Positions 28,056-37,081 of a DNA stretch of 64,000 bases are shown in pieces. The notes beneath the pieces were generated by a model. That model worked only from the letters and a program-made list of their open reading frames with translations. It was not told where the DNA came from and did not search any database. The stretch is from assembly GCA_024707255.1 (NCBI GenBank), contig JANQAC010000002.1, positions 1,172,001-1,236,000 of the forward strand, in the 5' to 3' direction. How positions within the stretch are numbered: position 1 is the stretch's first letter; each line of letters begins with the position of its first letter. Source of the DNA: Asticcacaulis sp. (GTDB taxonomy: Bacteria > Pseudomonadota > Alphaproteobacteria > Caulobacterales > Caulobacteraceae). A program made the translations under genes and the position numbers.

Positions 28056-28269
28056 GATGGCCTCCGTTTATTGTAACGCACCTTCGTGCATGAAGTACGC
28101 ATGGAATTACGCGAACTTTAAAATCCGAAAAGAGTGCGTCTTGGAAGCCTTGTGGGCGGTCGTGCAAGTCAAACCTTAATCTCGAATGCAGTGACCATAC
28201 CTGTTTTCCAAGGAATAGCAAGACGGATCAGTCGGTTGCAGTAAACAGGCTGTGACAGGGATATAGAAA
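28056..28269 (-). promoter_or_regulatory. probable 5' leader and promoter of the cold-shock gene
   Basis: This stretch between the cold-shock gene and the rplI terminator has no ORF worth calling. Its position fits a long leader on the cold-shock mRNA, which in CspA genes folds differently at low temperature. I do not see a cold-box consensus that I can be sure of. Confidence 0.4.
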
Positions 28270-28298
28270 AGCCTTCGGAAGCGAGGCTTCCGAAGGCT
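28270..28298 (-). terminator. terminator of the rpsF-rpsR-rplI operon
   Basis: A perfect 13-bp stem (AGCCTTCGGAAGC/GCTTCCGAAGGCT, loop gag) lies 24 bp past the rplI stop. On the minus strand it is followed by ttttc. Confidence 0.92.
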
Positions 28299-28321
28299 AA
28301 ATAGTCAACGCTTAGAAGCGA

Positions 28322-28909
28322 TTAAGCTTCGTAAGGCGCGTTCTGCATGGCTTCGCCGGCGCCGCCTTCGAGCATATCGGCCGCGGCTTCTTCAGCAGCG
28401 ACACGATCTTCTTCGAATTGCGAGGCGATGACATTTTCGCCGGAAGCCTGACGTTCAGCTTCATCAGCCGAGCGGGCCACGTTGACCGTGAGGGTCAGCG
28501 AGACTTCCGCGTGCAGGCGCACAGTGATGACGTGCAGGCCGAGGGTCTTGATCGGCGTATTCAGAACGATCTGGTTACGCTCAACCTTGCCGCCGGCTTC
28601 AGCAACGGCTTCGGACACGTCACGGGCGTTGACCGAACCGTAGAGCTGGCCGCTGTCACCCGCCTGGCGGATGATGACATAGGTCGTGCCGTCGAGTTCC
28701 GAGGCCGACTTTTCAGCGGCGGCCTTGTTGGCGGCGTTACGGGCGACGATCTGTTCCTTCTGGGCCTCGAAGACCTTCAGGTTGGCAGCCGTGGCGCGCA
28801 GGGCCTTGTGGCGGGGCAGGAGGAAGTTACGGGCAAAGCCGTCCTTCACACCAACCACGTCACCGATGGTGCCGAGGTTTTCGACACGTTCAAGCAAAAC
28901 AACTTTCAT
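28322..28909 (-). CDS. rplI: 50S ribosomal protein L9
   Basis: The product has 195 residues: the N-terminal L9 domain (MKVVLLERVENLGTIGDVVGVKDGFARNFLLP block), a connecting helix, the C-terminal L9 domain (GQLYGSVNARDVSEAV and VILNTPIK-type segment) and a 45-residue acidic tail rich in Ala and Glu. The tail is longer than in E. coli L9 (149 residues) but usual in alphaproteobacteria. L9 binds 23S rRNA at the base of the L1 stalk. It is the last gene of rpsF-rpsR-rplI. Confidence 0.97.
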   Translation of the reverse strand: MKVVLLERVENLGTIGDVVGVKDGFARNFLLPRHKALRATAANLKVFEAQKEQIVARNAANKAAAEKSASELDGTTYVIIRQAGDSGQLYGSVNARDVSEAVAEAGGKVERNQIVLNTPIKTLGLHVITVRLHAEVSLTLTVNVARSADEAERQASGENVIASQFEEDRVAAEEAAADMLEGGAGEAMQNAPYEA

Positions 28910-28921
28910 GATCTCTGCTCC

Positions 28922-29203
28922 TTACTTCACAACGTAGGGCAGCAGGGCCAGGAAACGGGCGCGCTTGATGGCCTTGGCCAGTTCGCGTTGCTTCTTCTGG
29001 CTGACGGCCGTGATGCGCGAGGGGACGATCTTGCCGCGTTCCGAGATGTAACGTTGCAGGAGCTTGACGTCCTTGTAGTCGATCTTCGGGGCGTTGGCGC
29101 CGGAGAACGGGCACACCTTACGGCGGCGGAAGAAAGGACGGCGGGCGGGACCGTTGCCGACAGGCGCGCCGGGAGCGGTGGAGGCGATTGCGTCTTCAGA
29201 CAT
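28922..29203 (-). CDS. rpsR: 30S ribosomal protein S18
   Basis: The 93-residue product has the S18 core ([55 protein letters not shown]). It has an extra 20-residue N-terminal segment rich in Ala, Pro and Gly. S18 sits on the 30S platform in contact with S6. It lies between rpsF and rplI in the conserved operon. Confidence 0.98.
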   Translation of the reverse strand: MSEDAIASTAPGAPVGNGPARRPFFRRRKVCPFSGANAPKIDYKDVKLLQRYISERGKIVPSRITAVSQKKQRELAKAIKRARFLALLPYVVK

Positions 29204-29214
29204 CTGGTGCTCCC

Positions 29215-29598
29215 TTATTCTGCGAAGTCAGGCGTGCGTTCGGCACGGTCGGAGCGATCCGAGCGTTCCGGACGGTCACGGCGCGACAGGACGGGCGACA
29301 GTTCGAGGTCGAGCTCTTCGACGCGAACGGTCAGGAAACGGATGACGTCTTCGTTGATCGAGAGCTGGCGTTCCATTTCCTTCACGGCCGGGGCCGGGGC
29401 GTCGATGGCGAGCAGCGAATAGTGAGCCTTGCGGTTCTTCTTGACACGATAGGTCAGGTTGCGCAGACCCCAGTATTCGATCTTGGCGATGTGACCACCG
29501 CCTTCTTCGATCAGGTGCTTGATGGTGTCGTTAAGAGCTTCCGCCTGTTGCGGCGAAATATCTTGCCGTGCGAGCACGGTGTGTTCGTAAAAGGGCAT
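29215..29598 (-). CDS. rpsF: 30S ribosomal protein S6
   Basis: The 127-residue product starts [18 protein letters not shown] and has the S6 fold ([27 protein letters not shown] block). It carries a C-terminal Arg/Asp/Ser-rich tail ([15 protein letters not shown]), the position where E. coli S6 is extended by RimK with glutamate. First gene of the operon; its leader contains a hairpin that covers the ribosome-binding site. Confidence 0.98.
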   Translation of the reverse strand: MPFYEHTVLARQDISPQQAEALNDTIKHLIEEGGGHIAKIEYWGLRNLTYRVKKNRKAHYSLLAIDAPAPAVKEMERQLSINEDVIRFLTVRVEELDLELSPVLSRRDRPERSDRSDRAERTPDFAE

Positions 29599-29607
29599 GT
29601 TTATCCT

Positions 29608-29645
29608 CTTCCGTTGCTCCGGGTGGCGCCTTGAACCAGCGGAAG
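29608..29645 (-). promoter_or_regulatory. rpsF leader hairpin, candidate S6:S18 feedback site
   Basis: On the minus strand CTTCCG and CGGAAG (29640-29645 and 29608-29613) form the outer stem of an interrupted hairpin. An inner stem GGT/ACC and an unpaired CGG lie inside it. The 3' arm overlaps the purine-rich site ggaagagg that precedes the rpsF start at 29598. S6:S18 complexes are known to bind an rpsF leader motif with a conserved CCG/CGG-type bulge in many bacteria. I infer the same here; the fold is by eye only. Confidence 0.55.
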
Positions 29646-29779
29646 GTCTGGTCAGGACGATGGATCGGACATGACACGATGTCAGCCGACCACCCGGAAG
29701 GGAGCGCCCTCATAGATGAGGAACGCTCAAAAGGCAAGAGTTGTTTAGTTTTGCGCTCAATTGCCGGGCGGTCTGCACC

Positions 29780-30310
29780 TTATTTTCCGGCGTCGACTGC
29801 CTGCAAAAGCGTGCTTACATGGGTGGAGGCGTCGCCGCTGTCATGGACGAAGGCAATCTTCCCATCCGTGCCGACGACATAGGAAATGCGGTTGGACATG
29901 TTCATGGTGCCCATCTGCGCATCATAGGCTTTCGTGACCACGGCCTTGGTGTCGGCACCAACCGGGAACTTGCCCTGGCAGACTTCCTTGGAAAACTTTT
30001 GCAGTGTGCCGATCTCATCCGTGGAGACGCCGACGACGGTTACATGCTTCGCCTCGAACTTCGGAATGGCTTCGGAAAACTGGTGCGCTTCCAGCGAACA
30101 CCCGCCGGTAAAGGCTTTTGGATAGAAATAAACCACGACAGGGCCGGATTTGAGGGCGTCCTGCAGTGAGAATGTGCTGACGACGCCATTGGTGGCGACC
30201 GGAATGCTGAAGCCCGGCGCCTTGTCGCCAACCTTGAGGGCGGCGAAGGCCGGGGAAGCGAGCAGGGTGGCTGTAGCGACGGCGGTCAGGCCGAGAGTTA
30301 TTTTCTTCAT
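29780..30310 (-). CDS. exported peroxiredoxin (AhpC/TSA, Bcp-like)
   Basis: This peroxidase should reduce hydroperoxides. It has a signal peptide (MKKITLGLTAVATATLLASP, cleavage near AFA at 23), so the domain acts in the periplasm, unlike most peroxiredoxins. The thioredoxin-like core shows the PxxxTxxC motif (PKAFTGGC, peroxidatic Cys 71) and a second Cys at 111 (KEVCQG) that could be resolving. Start at 30310 rather than 30361, because the signal peptide begins at MKKITLG. It is convergent with nothing; it is divergent from fabD. Confidence 0.88.
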   Translation of the reverse strand: MKKITLGLTAVATATLLASPAFAALKVGDKAPGFSIPVATNGVVSTFSLQDALKSGPVVVYFYPKAFTGGCSLEAHQFSEAIPKFEAKHVTVVGVSTDEIGTLQKFSKEVCQGKFPVGADTKAVVTKAYDAQMGTMNMSNRISYVVGTDGKIAFVHDSGDASTHVSTLLQAVDAGK

Positions 30311-30468
30311 GAGCGTATCTCCTGTTTTAGTGACGCTATGCCTTATACGGTGGCCTGGCAAGATCGGTTACCGGCGAAGGGTAATAACTAAAATTGTATC
30401 GGCACGCTTGCTCTGAAGGTCGCATTGTCCTAACGGAGTCGCCGGTTAAATTCTGAGAGGCAAGCATC

Positions 30469-31416
30469 ATGACACTGGCTTTTGTTTTTCCGGGGCAGGG
30501 GTCGCAAAGCATCGGCATGGGCGCGGAACTCTACGACACCTTTGCCGCAGCGCGTGAGGTGTTCGATGAGGTGGATGAGGCTCTTGGGCAGAAGCTTTTC
30601 GCCATCATGCGCGAAGGGTCCGAAGATCAACTGACCCTCACAGAAAATGCTCAACCGGCGATTATGGCGGTGTCGGTGGCTGTATCGCGCATCCTCGAAA
30701 AGGAATTTGGCGTTCCGTGTTCTGCCGCGAAATATATTGCCGGTCACTCACTTGGTGAGTATTCGGCCCATGCGGCGGCGGGCACCTTCTCGCTGGCTGA
30801 TACGGCCCGCCTGCTCAAGCTGCGCGGCCAGGCCATGCAGCGCGCCACGCCGTTGGGCGTCGGCGCCATGGCGGCCCTGATCGGCAAGGCCGACCTGGAG
30901 CTGGCGGAAAAAGCCTGCGAGGCCGGCGCTGCCGCCGGCGTGGTGGTCATTGCCAATGACAATAATGCCGGGCAAATCGTCATTTCCGGCATGAAGCAGG
31001 CGGTTGAACTGGCGGTCGAAAAAGCAAAGGAACTGGGCGCCAAGGGCATGTTGCTCAATGTCTCGGCGCCGTTTCACTCGCCTTTGATGCAGCCTGCCGC
31101 CGAAGAAATGCGTGCGGCGCTGGCGAAAGTAGCCATCAATCAGCCGGTGTCCACCCTGGTGGCCAATGTCACGGCGCGCCCGATCGGTGGCAAGGATGAA
31201 ATCGCCGATCTGCTGGTGCGCCAGGTGACCGGCCGGGTGCGCTGGCGGGAATCGGTGCAGTGGCTGGCAACCGAAGGCGGTGTCACGACCTTCGCCGAGT
31301 TGGGCGCAGGCAAGGTGCTGACGGGCATGAGCAAGCGGATTGCGCCTGAAGCCAATTCGGTGGCTCTGAACGGCGCGGCTGATTTCGAGGCTTTTGCGGC
31401 ATCGCTCAAAGCTTGA
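30469..31416 (+). CDS. fabD: malonyl-CoA:ACP transacylase
   Basis: This enzyme loads malonate onto acyl carrier protein. The 315-residue sequence begins TLAFVFPGQGSQ, has the catalytic GHSLGE Ser 94, the conserved Arg in LRGQAMQ and the active His in NVSAPFHSPLM. The length is normal. It heads a fatty-acid synthesis cluster: fabG, acpP and fabF follow on the same strand. Confidence 0.97.
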   Translation: MTLAFVFPGQGSQSIGMGAELYDTFAAAREVFDEVDEALGQKLFAIMREGSEDQLTLTENAQPAIMAVSVAVSRILEKEFGVPCSAAKYIAGHSLGEYSAHAAAGTFSLADTARLLKLRGQAMQRATPLGVGAMAALIGKADLELAEKACEAGAAAGVVVIANDNNAGQIVISGMKQAVELAVEKAKELGAKGMLLNVSAPFHSPLMQPAAEEMRAALAKVAINQPVSTLVANVTARPIGGKDEIADLLVRQVTGRVRWRESVQWLATEGGVTTFAELGAGKVLTGMSKRIAPEANSVALNGAADFEAFAASLKA

Positions 31417-31493
31417 CTAAGACAATCTGCTTGATCCCTTACACGGTTTTCGCCTAAACGCGCCGCCATACATTGTTTCTGAGGAGCCGATTC

Positions 31494-32246
31494 ATGTTCG
31501 ACCTGACTGGAAAAACCGCCCTTGTTACCGGCGCGACCGGCGGCCTTGGCGCCGCCATCGCCCGCTCGCTTCATGCTCAGGGCGCGAAGGTCGTTCTGTC
31601 CGGCACACGCGAAAGCGTTCTGGCTGAACTGGCCGGCGAACTCGGTGCTATGAGACCTGAAAGTGCTTTCGTGACTGCCGCCAATCTGTCCGATGCGGCT
31701 CAGGTCGATGGCCTGGTCGCCAAGGCTGAAGAGGCGGCCGGTTCCGGCCTCGATATCCTGATCGCCAATGCCGGCATCACCCGTGACGGTCTGATCCTGC
31801 GCATGAAGGACGAGGACTGGGAAACCGTCATCAAGGTCAATCTCGAAGCCTATTTCCGTCTGGCGCGCGCCGCCACCAAGGGCATGATGAAGCGCCGTTA
31901 CGGCCGCATCATCGGCATCACGTCCGTGGTTGGCGTCACCGGCAATCCGGGCCAGACCAACTATGCCGCCTCCAAGGCCGGCATGATTGGTTTTTCGAAG
32001 GCCCTTGCGCAGGAGGTTGCCAGCCGCAATATAACCGTGAACTGCATTGCTCCGGGCTTTATTGCCTCGCCCATGACGGACGAACTCAATGAGGCGCAAA
32101 AGGCCGCCATCCTGACTAAAATTCCGGCCGGCGCTTTGGGTGAAGGCAGTGACATCGCCGCGGCGGCCGTTTACCTGGCCAGCGCGGAAGCCGGCTATGT
32201 GACGGGTCAGACCCTGCACGTCAACGGCGGCATGGCGATGATCTGA
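31494..32246 (+). CDS. fabG: 3-oxoacyl-ACP reductase
   Basis: This NADPH-dependent SDR performs the first reduction of fatty-acid elongation. The 250-residue product starts MFDLTGKTALVTGATGG; the ATG at 31494 has aggagcc upstream and is preferred to an earlier frame start. Catalytic residues are Ser 144, Tyr 157 and Lys 161 (NYAASKAG), with the NAG motif at 92-94. The C-terminal GQTLHVNGGMAM is typical of FabG. It follows fabD by about 77 bp and precedes acpP. Confidence 0.96.
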   Translation: MFDLTGKTALVTGATGGLGAAIARSLHAQGAKVVLSGTRESVLAELAGELGAMRPESAFVTAANLSDAAQVDGLVAKAEEAAGSGLDILIANAGITRDGLILRMKDEDWETVIKVNLEAYFRLARAATKGMMKRRYGRIIGITSVVGVTGNPGQTNYAASKAGMIGFSKALAQEVASRNITVNCIAPGFIASPMTDELNEAQKAAILTKIPAGALGEGSDIAAAAVYLASAEAGYVTGQTLHVNGGMAMI

Positions 32247-32426
32247 ATATAACGGGCGGGCAAAATGCGCATTAGATGTGTGTTTTGCCGCTCTTGCTTT
32301 GGCCGGTGTTTTTAAATGTCTTGAAACGCCGGTTTTATATGCCTACAAGACAAAACTGGATTCTATCCTCCCCTTGGGACCCTGCGGTCTCGGGTCCTGA
32401 GTTTCTACTTTCTGAAGGGACAATAA

Positions 32427-32666
32427 ATGTCTGAAGTTCTTGAACGTGTTCGTAAGATCGTGATCGACCATCTGGATGCTGATCCGGACAAGGTCACGGA
32501 AAAGGCGAGCTTTATCGACGATCTGGAAGCCGACAGCCTCGACATCGTTGAGCTGGTCATGGCTTTCGAAGAAGAATTCGATATCGAAATCCCTGATGAC
32601 TCGGCTGAGCACATCCTGACCGTGGGCGACGCTGTCGCCTATATCGATGGCAAGCTGAAGTCCTAA
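32427..32666 (+). CDS. acpP: acyl carrier protein
   Basis: The 79-residue carrier protein has the phosphopantetheine Ser 37 in the EADSLD motif and the acidic helix [15 protein letters not shown] that docks to the enzymes of fatty-acid synthesis. The isoelectric balance and length are normal. The 180 bp upstream may hold its own promoter, since acpP is usually expressed far above its neighbours. Confidence 0.98.
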   Translation: MSEVLERVRKIVIDHLDADPDKVTEKASFIDDLEADSLDIVELVMAFEEEFDIEIPDDSAEHILTVGDAVAYIDGKLKS

Positions 32667-32779
32667 GTCCAAAGACTTGCTTGAGCGCGGTTTCAGACTC
32701 TGTTATGGGGGTTTGGCCGCGCTTAGTTGTATCCAGGTCTGGCCGTAACATGTATGGCCAAGTTGAAGGTTGATCGCCT

Positions 32780-34067
32780 ATGGTTCGTCGCGTCGTAATT
32801 ACCGGTCTCGGTCTGGTTTCGCCTCTGGGTAACGGGGTCGAGATATCCTCGGAAACGCCTGCTGGAAGGCAAGTCCGGCGCTGGTCCCATCACGGCTTTC
32901 GATACAACCGACTATGCCTGCACCGTGGCTTGCGAAATCCCGACCGTCGATGGACGCGGTGGCGGCGGCCCGGATATCGAAGGCTCCTTCGACCCGTCTG
33001 CCGTGCTTTCCAACAAGGAACGCCGCAAGGTCGACGACTTTATTCTCTATGCCATCGCCGCGGCCGATGAAGCCCTGAATGATGCCAACTGGCACCCGGA
33101 AACGGATGAAGACCAGGAGCGCACCGGCACCCTGATCGGGTCCGGGATCGGCGGCCTCGGCATTATCGCCGACACCGCCTTAGAACTGCGTGACAAGGGA
33201 CCGAAACGGATTTCGCCCTTCTTCATCCCGTCCTCGCTGATCAACCTAGCCTCCGGTCAGGTCTCGATCCGCCATAAGCTCAAGGGGCCGAACCATTCCG
33301 TGGTCACGGCCTGCGCCACAGGTGCCCACGCCATCGGCGATGCGGCGCGTCTGATCATGTTTGGCGATGCCGATGTCATGGTGGCCGGCGGCGCAGAATC
33401 GGCCATCGTGCCGGTCGGGATTGCGGGTTTCATCGCCTGCCGCGCCCTGTGTACGGCGTTCAACGACGCGCCTGAAAAAGCCTCGCGTCCCTATGACAAG
33501 GACCGCGATGGTTTCGTCATGGGCGAAGGTGCCGGCATTGTCGTTCTGGAAGAATATGAACACGCCAAGGCGCGCGGCGCCAAGATCTATGCCGAAGTTC
33601 TTGGCTACGGCCTGACCGGCGATGCCTACCATATCACCGCGCCCTCCGAGACCGGCGACGGCGGCTACCGTGCCATGGTGGCGGCGGCGAAAAATGGCAA
33701 TATCGATCCGAAGACGATCGATTATGTCAATTCGCACGGCACCTCTACGATGGCGGACGGCATCGAACTGAAGGCCATCGAGAAATTCCTGGGTGACCGC
33801 GCCGCGACCGGCACCGTCTCATCGACCAAGTCGGCGATCGGCCACCTGCTGGGTGGCGCCGGCGCGGTAGAAGCTATTTTCTGTACTCTGGCGATCCGCG
33901 ACCAGATCGCCCCGCCGACCATCAATCTCGACAATCCGGATGTCGACACCCCGATCGACCTGGTGCCGCACAAGGCCAAACCGATGAAGATTAAACGGGT
34001 TCTGTCTAACAGCTTCGGCTTCGGCGGCACCAATGCCGCGCTTATTCTGGGTGCGGTTGACGAATGA
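32780..34067 (+). CDS. fabF: 3-oxoacyl-ACP synthase II, interrupted by a +1 indel
   Basis: This condensing enzyme elongates acyl-ACP. It starts MVRRVVITGLGLVSPLGNGVE in frame 2, and the rest (LLEGKSGAGPITAFD onward) is in frame 3. Reading tcc-tgg-aaa-cgc in place of tcctcggaaacgc near 32848-32851 restores S-W-K-R-L-L, exactly what FabF proteins have there. With one base removed the gene encodes 428 residues, with the active Cys in the TACATGAHA block and the two catalytic His (HGTST, IGHLLGGAG). An essential gene with one extra base is most simply a sequence error. Another FabF elsewhere could rescue a real mutation. Confidence 0.9.
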
Positions 34068-35169
34068 TTCGCATCACCGGCCAGGCATCGTCGGAAAAGG
34101 GGGCAAGTCGCTTTGGGCCCCTCTGGCGGGGCTTTTGGCCGGTCTGTTACTGCTGGTTTTTTCCGGCGGCCTCTTCCTCTATGCCCAGCTTTACGGGCCG
34201 GGTCTGAAAACCGCCACGCGCGTGACGCTGGCGCATGGCCTGAGCGTCAGGGGCATGGGGCAGGCACTTGAAAAGGCGCATGTCATCCATTCCGCCAGCC
34301 TGTTCCGGATGGCGGCAAGGTTCAACGGCCGGCACAGCCTGAAGGCCGGGACTTATGAGTTTCCAGCCGGCACGTCTCTGATGAGCGCACTGCGGCGGAT
34401 TGAGGATGGAAAGGTGGTCCAGACCTTCATCACCATCCCCGAAGGGCGGACCTCGGCCCAGGCTGTGCGTATCCTGATGGGCGTCAAGGATCTGACCGGC
34501 GATGTTGAAGTGCCGCCGGAAGGCGCCATCCTGCCGGAGACCTATCTCTATCAACCAGGTGAGACGCGTCAGGCGGTGCTTGACCGGATGCTCGATGCCG
34601 GCCGTGATACGCTGGACGCGCTGTGGGCCAAACGCGCACCGAACCTGCCGTTCGCCACCAAGGAAGACGCCCTGATCATGGCCTCGATTGTCGAGCGCGA
34701 AACCGCCCTGCCGGCGGAGCGCCCGCGCGTGGCGGCCGTTTTTATCAATCGCCTGCGCAGCGGCATCCGCCTGGGCTCAGACCCGACCGTCATTTACGGC
34801 ATTTCGCATGGTGAACCGCTTGGCCGGGGGCTGACGCGCGAGGAACTGGATACGCCGACGCCGTGGAACACCTATCAGATCGACAAGTTGCCGGTGACGC
34901 CGATCGCCAATCCGGGCAAGGCATCAATTGCCGCCGTGCTCAATCCCGCCAAAACACAGGATCTCTATTTCGTCGCCAATGGCACCGGCGGGCATGTTTT
35001 TGCCGCCAGCTACGAGGAGCACCTGGCCAATGTCGCCAAATGGCGGGCCATGGAAGCCCAGGTCAATGTCTATACGTCTTCTGCCGTTGCGCCAGAGCCG
35101 CCTGGGGCGCCATCCGTTGCCAGGACCGACAAGCCGGCAAAACCAGTGCGTCTGAGTGCCAGGCATTAA
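34057..35169 (+). CDS. mltG: endolytic murein transglycosylase MltG
   Basis: This inner-membrane enzyme cleaves nascent peptidoglycan and limits glycan length. The product has an N-terminal transmembrane helix (PLAGLLAGLLLLVFSGGLFLY) and the YceG domain with the catalytic Glu in IMASIVERET, followed by the RLGSDPTVIYG and TPWNTYQ blocks. The start is unclear. In frame there is a TTG at 34057 and an ATG at 34033 inside fabF. The ATG at 34064, overlapping the fabF stop as ATGA, is out of frame unless the G5 run at 34099-34103 is really G6. It is followed by a Pro/Ala-rich tail. Confidence 0.9.
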   Translation: MTNDSHHRPGIVGKGGKSLWAPLAGLLAGLLLLVFSGGLFLYAQLYGPGLKTATRVTLAHGLSVRGMGQALEKAHVIHSASLFRMAARFNGRHSLKAGTYEFPAGTSLMSALRRIEDGKVVQTFITIPEGRTSAQAVRILMGVKDLTGDVEVPPEGAILPETYLYQPGETRQAVLDRMLDAGRDTLDALWAKRAPNLPFATKEDALIMASIVERETALPAERPRVAAVFINRLRSGIRLGSDPTVIYGISHGEPLGRGLTREELDTPTPWNTYQIDKLPVTPIANPGKASIAAVLNPAKTQDLYFVANGTGGHVFAASYEEHLANVAKWRAMEAQVNVYTSSAVAPEPPGAPSVARTDKPAKPVRLSARH

Positions 35170-35195
35170 TACCCCCGACATCCGGAGATACCCCC

Positions 35196-36077
35196 ATGAG
35201 CCTGGCTAGCATGACCGGTTTTTCCCGCGTTGAGGGCGGGCATGACACCTTGACCTGGACCCTGGAAATGCGCAGCGTCAATGGTCGCGGTCTCGACGTC
35301 AAATACCGCTTTCCGGCCGGTTTTGACGCAGTGGAGAGGCTGGGGCGTGAGCTGGCCAAGAACCGGTTCCAGCGCGGCCAGATAAACCTGACCGTATCGG
35401 TCGGCAGCGCCGCGGCGAAAGCGGGTGTCACGCTCAACAAGGATGTGCTTGAATTCTATCTCGAAGCCAGCCGCGCCCTGATCGACGCCGGTGAGGCGGT
35501 GACGCCTTCCGTGGACGGTCTGCTGGGATTGCGCGGCGTTATCGAGGCGGCCGGCGACGAGCGCGCCGAGTTAACTGCCGATGCCGAGGCGGTCCTGGCG
35601 GCTGATCTTGCGGCGCTCTTTGATCGTCTGAAAGAGGCTCGTGAAAGCGAAGGCCGGGCGCTTGAAGCCATATTGAAGGGCCACCTGATCACCATGGCGG
35701 CCTGTGTTGAACGCGCCAAAGGACTGGCGGATCAGCAGGTTGAGGCGATCAGGGAACGCTTCTCCCGTCGGCTGGATGAATTGCTGCCGGATGCCCAGGA
35801 TTTCCAGGAGCGCGTCCTGCAGGAAGCCGCACTTCTGGCCACCAAGGCCGATGTGCGCGAAGAGCTGGACCGCCTGACCTCACATCTTGACCAGGCGCAC
35901 CAGTTGATAGACGGTGAAGCCGCACCCGGCCGCAAGCTCGATTTTCTGGCGCAGGAATTCATGCGCGAAGCCAATACCCTGTGCTCGAAATCGGCCTTTA
36001 TCGAATTGACCCAGACGGGGCTGGAGCTTAAAGCCTCGATTGATCAGTTCCGTGAACAAACGCAAAATGTGGAGTAG
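35196..36077 (+). CDS. yicC: YicC/YloC-family endoribonuclease
   Basis: The 293-residue product starts MSLASMTGFSRVEG at an ATG with ccggag upstream; the longer frame from 34863 is not used. It has the N-terminal YicC domain (MRSVNGRGLDVKYRFP) and the C-terminal DUF1732 block (RKLDFLAQEFMREANTLCSKS), both diagnostic of the family. Family members are toroidal endoribonucleases reported to degrade specific RNAs, such as RyhB in E. coli. It lies between mltG and gmk, 3 bp before the gmk start, the usual alphaproteobacterial arrangement. Confidence 0.95.
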   Translation: MSLASMTGFSRVEGGHDTLTWTLEMRSVNGRGLDVKYRFPAGFDAVERLGRELAKNRFQRGQINLTVSVGSAAAKAGVTLNKDVLEFYLEASRALIDAGEAVTPSVDGLLGLRGVIEAAGDERAELTADAEAVLAADLAALFDRLKEARESEGRALEAILKGHLITMAACVERAKGLADQQVEAIRERFSRRLDELLPDAQDFQERVLQEAALLATKADVREELDRLTSHLDQAHQLIDGEAAPGRKLDFLAQEFMREANTLCSKSAFIELTQTGLELKASIDQFREQTQNVE

Positions 36078-36080
36078 GCG

Positions 36081-36737
36081 ATGCCGAATACCTCAAACCC
36101 CGGCACGCAGCGCATAAAGCGCGGTCTCATGCTTATCGTTTCATCGCCTTCCGGCGCCGGCAAGACCTCTCTGTGCCGCCGGCTGATGGCCGATCACGCC
36201 GATCTCGATCTCTCGACCTCGGTCACCACGCGCAAGCCGCGTCCCGGTGAACAGGAAGGCCGCGAGTACCACTTCATTGATGACACCCACATGGATGAGC
36301 TGATCGCCGAGGATGCCTTCCTCGAACATGCCTCGGTGCATGATCATCGCTATGGGAGCTTGCGCGAACCGGTCGAACGTGCCTTATCGCAGGGCAAGAA
36401 CGTGCTGTTCGATATCGACTGGCAAGGCGCGCAGCGTATTTCCGCCAAGGCGCCTTCGGATGTGGTGCGTATTTTTATTCTGCCGCCATCGATGGAAGAA
36501 CTGAAGCGCCGCTTGATTGCCCGCGCGCAGGACGATATGACGGTGATCGAGCGTCGCCTGGCCCGTGCCAAAGGCGAGATCGCACATTGGGCGGAATATG
36601 ATTACGTCATTCTGAATGACGATTTTGACCGGTCCTATGCCGAACTGATTCACATCTATCATGCCGAGGTCGCGCGCCGTTCGCGGGGGCTGTGGATCGC
36701 GCCGTTTGTCGATGAACTGATGTCTGAGCCTATTTAG
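36081..36737 (+). CDS. gmk: guanylate kinase
   Basis: This enzyme converts GMP plus ATP to GDP plus ADP. The 218-residue sequence has the P-loop SSPSGAGKTS (21-30), the GMP-binding block STSVTTRKPRPGE-x-x-GREYHFI and the DIDWQGA segment. Length and motifs are normal. It is the last intact gene before the IS66-interrupted gene and probably shares a transcript with yicC. Confidence 0.97.
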   Translation: MPNTSNPGTQRIKRGLMLIVSSPSGAGKTSLCRRLMADHADLDLSTSVTTRKPRPGEQEGREYHFIDDTHMDELIAEDAFLEHASVHDHRYGSLREPVERALSQGKNVLFDIDWQGAQRISAKAPSDVVRIFILPPSMEELKRRLIARAQDDMTVIERRLARAKGEIAHWAEYDYVILNDDFDRSYAELIHIYHAEVARRSRGLWIAPFVDELMSEPI

Positions 36738-36747
36738 GTTAGATGCG

Positions 36748-36971
36748 GTGCTATCATTTGAAGAATTAAGAGCGATTGGTTTTGAGGGGTTTTATCCCGT
36801 TGGTAGCCTTCGTGATGAACTAACGCTTATCCCGACTGTGCCGGGCATATATCTAATTTTGTTGGCGCAAAAGACTGTACCGCATTTCATTGACGTGGGG
36901 ACTGGCGGTTTTCATAAGAGGAAAAATCCCAATGTAACCACCAAAGATCTTAGGGCGAAATGGGTTACAGA
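36748..36971 (+). pseudogene. GIY-YIG-like gene, 5' fragment
   Basis: This is the first part of a gene split by the IS66 element; the reading frame runs on into the insertion and stops at 36973-36975. The fragment, from a GTG 10 bp after gmk, encodes VPGIYLILLAQ (the GIY half of the nuclease motif, in a beta strand). Joined across the insertion at the target duplication (GTTACAGA once), it continues in frame into the 3' fragment as ...AKWVTDTHILYVGKAG..., giving a 163-residue protein. Its base composition is clearly more A/T than gmk before it. Start codon and RBS are weak. Confidence 0.75.
36964..36971. repeat. 8-bp target-site duplication, left copy
   Basis: GTTACAGA directly precedes the left end of the IS66 element and is repeated exactly at 39573-39580 after the right end. 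Eight base pairs is the duplication length expected of IS66-family elements. Confidence 0.95.
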
Positions 36972-36993
36972 GTAAGCCTCCGGCGAGGGCCGC
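36972..36993 (+). repeat. IS66 left terminal inverted repeat
   Basis: This 22-bp end starts GTAAGC and matches the right end at about 17 of 22 positions when reverse-complemented. Confidence 0.9.
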
Positions 36994-37081
36994 CTTGTTC
37001 ATTCGCCTTTGTTTCGCGCAGTTATCTGCCTGTAGGTAGTGCTGGCAGTAGTGCCGGCACTGGTGCTGGAAAGTTTTGTCG

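Noticed and set aside
31140..32219. 359-codon minus-strand frame opposite fabD and fabG
   Set aside because: Shadow of two well-supported plus-strand genes; no family resemblance.
32780..34067. Programmed frameshifting in fabF
   Set aside because: There is no slippery heptamer or stimulatory structure, and other genes in the window carry similar indels.
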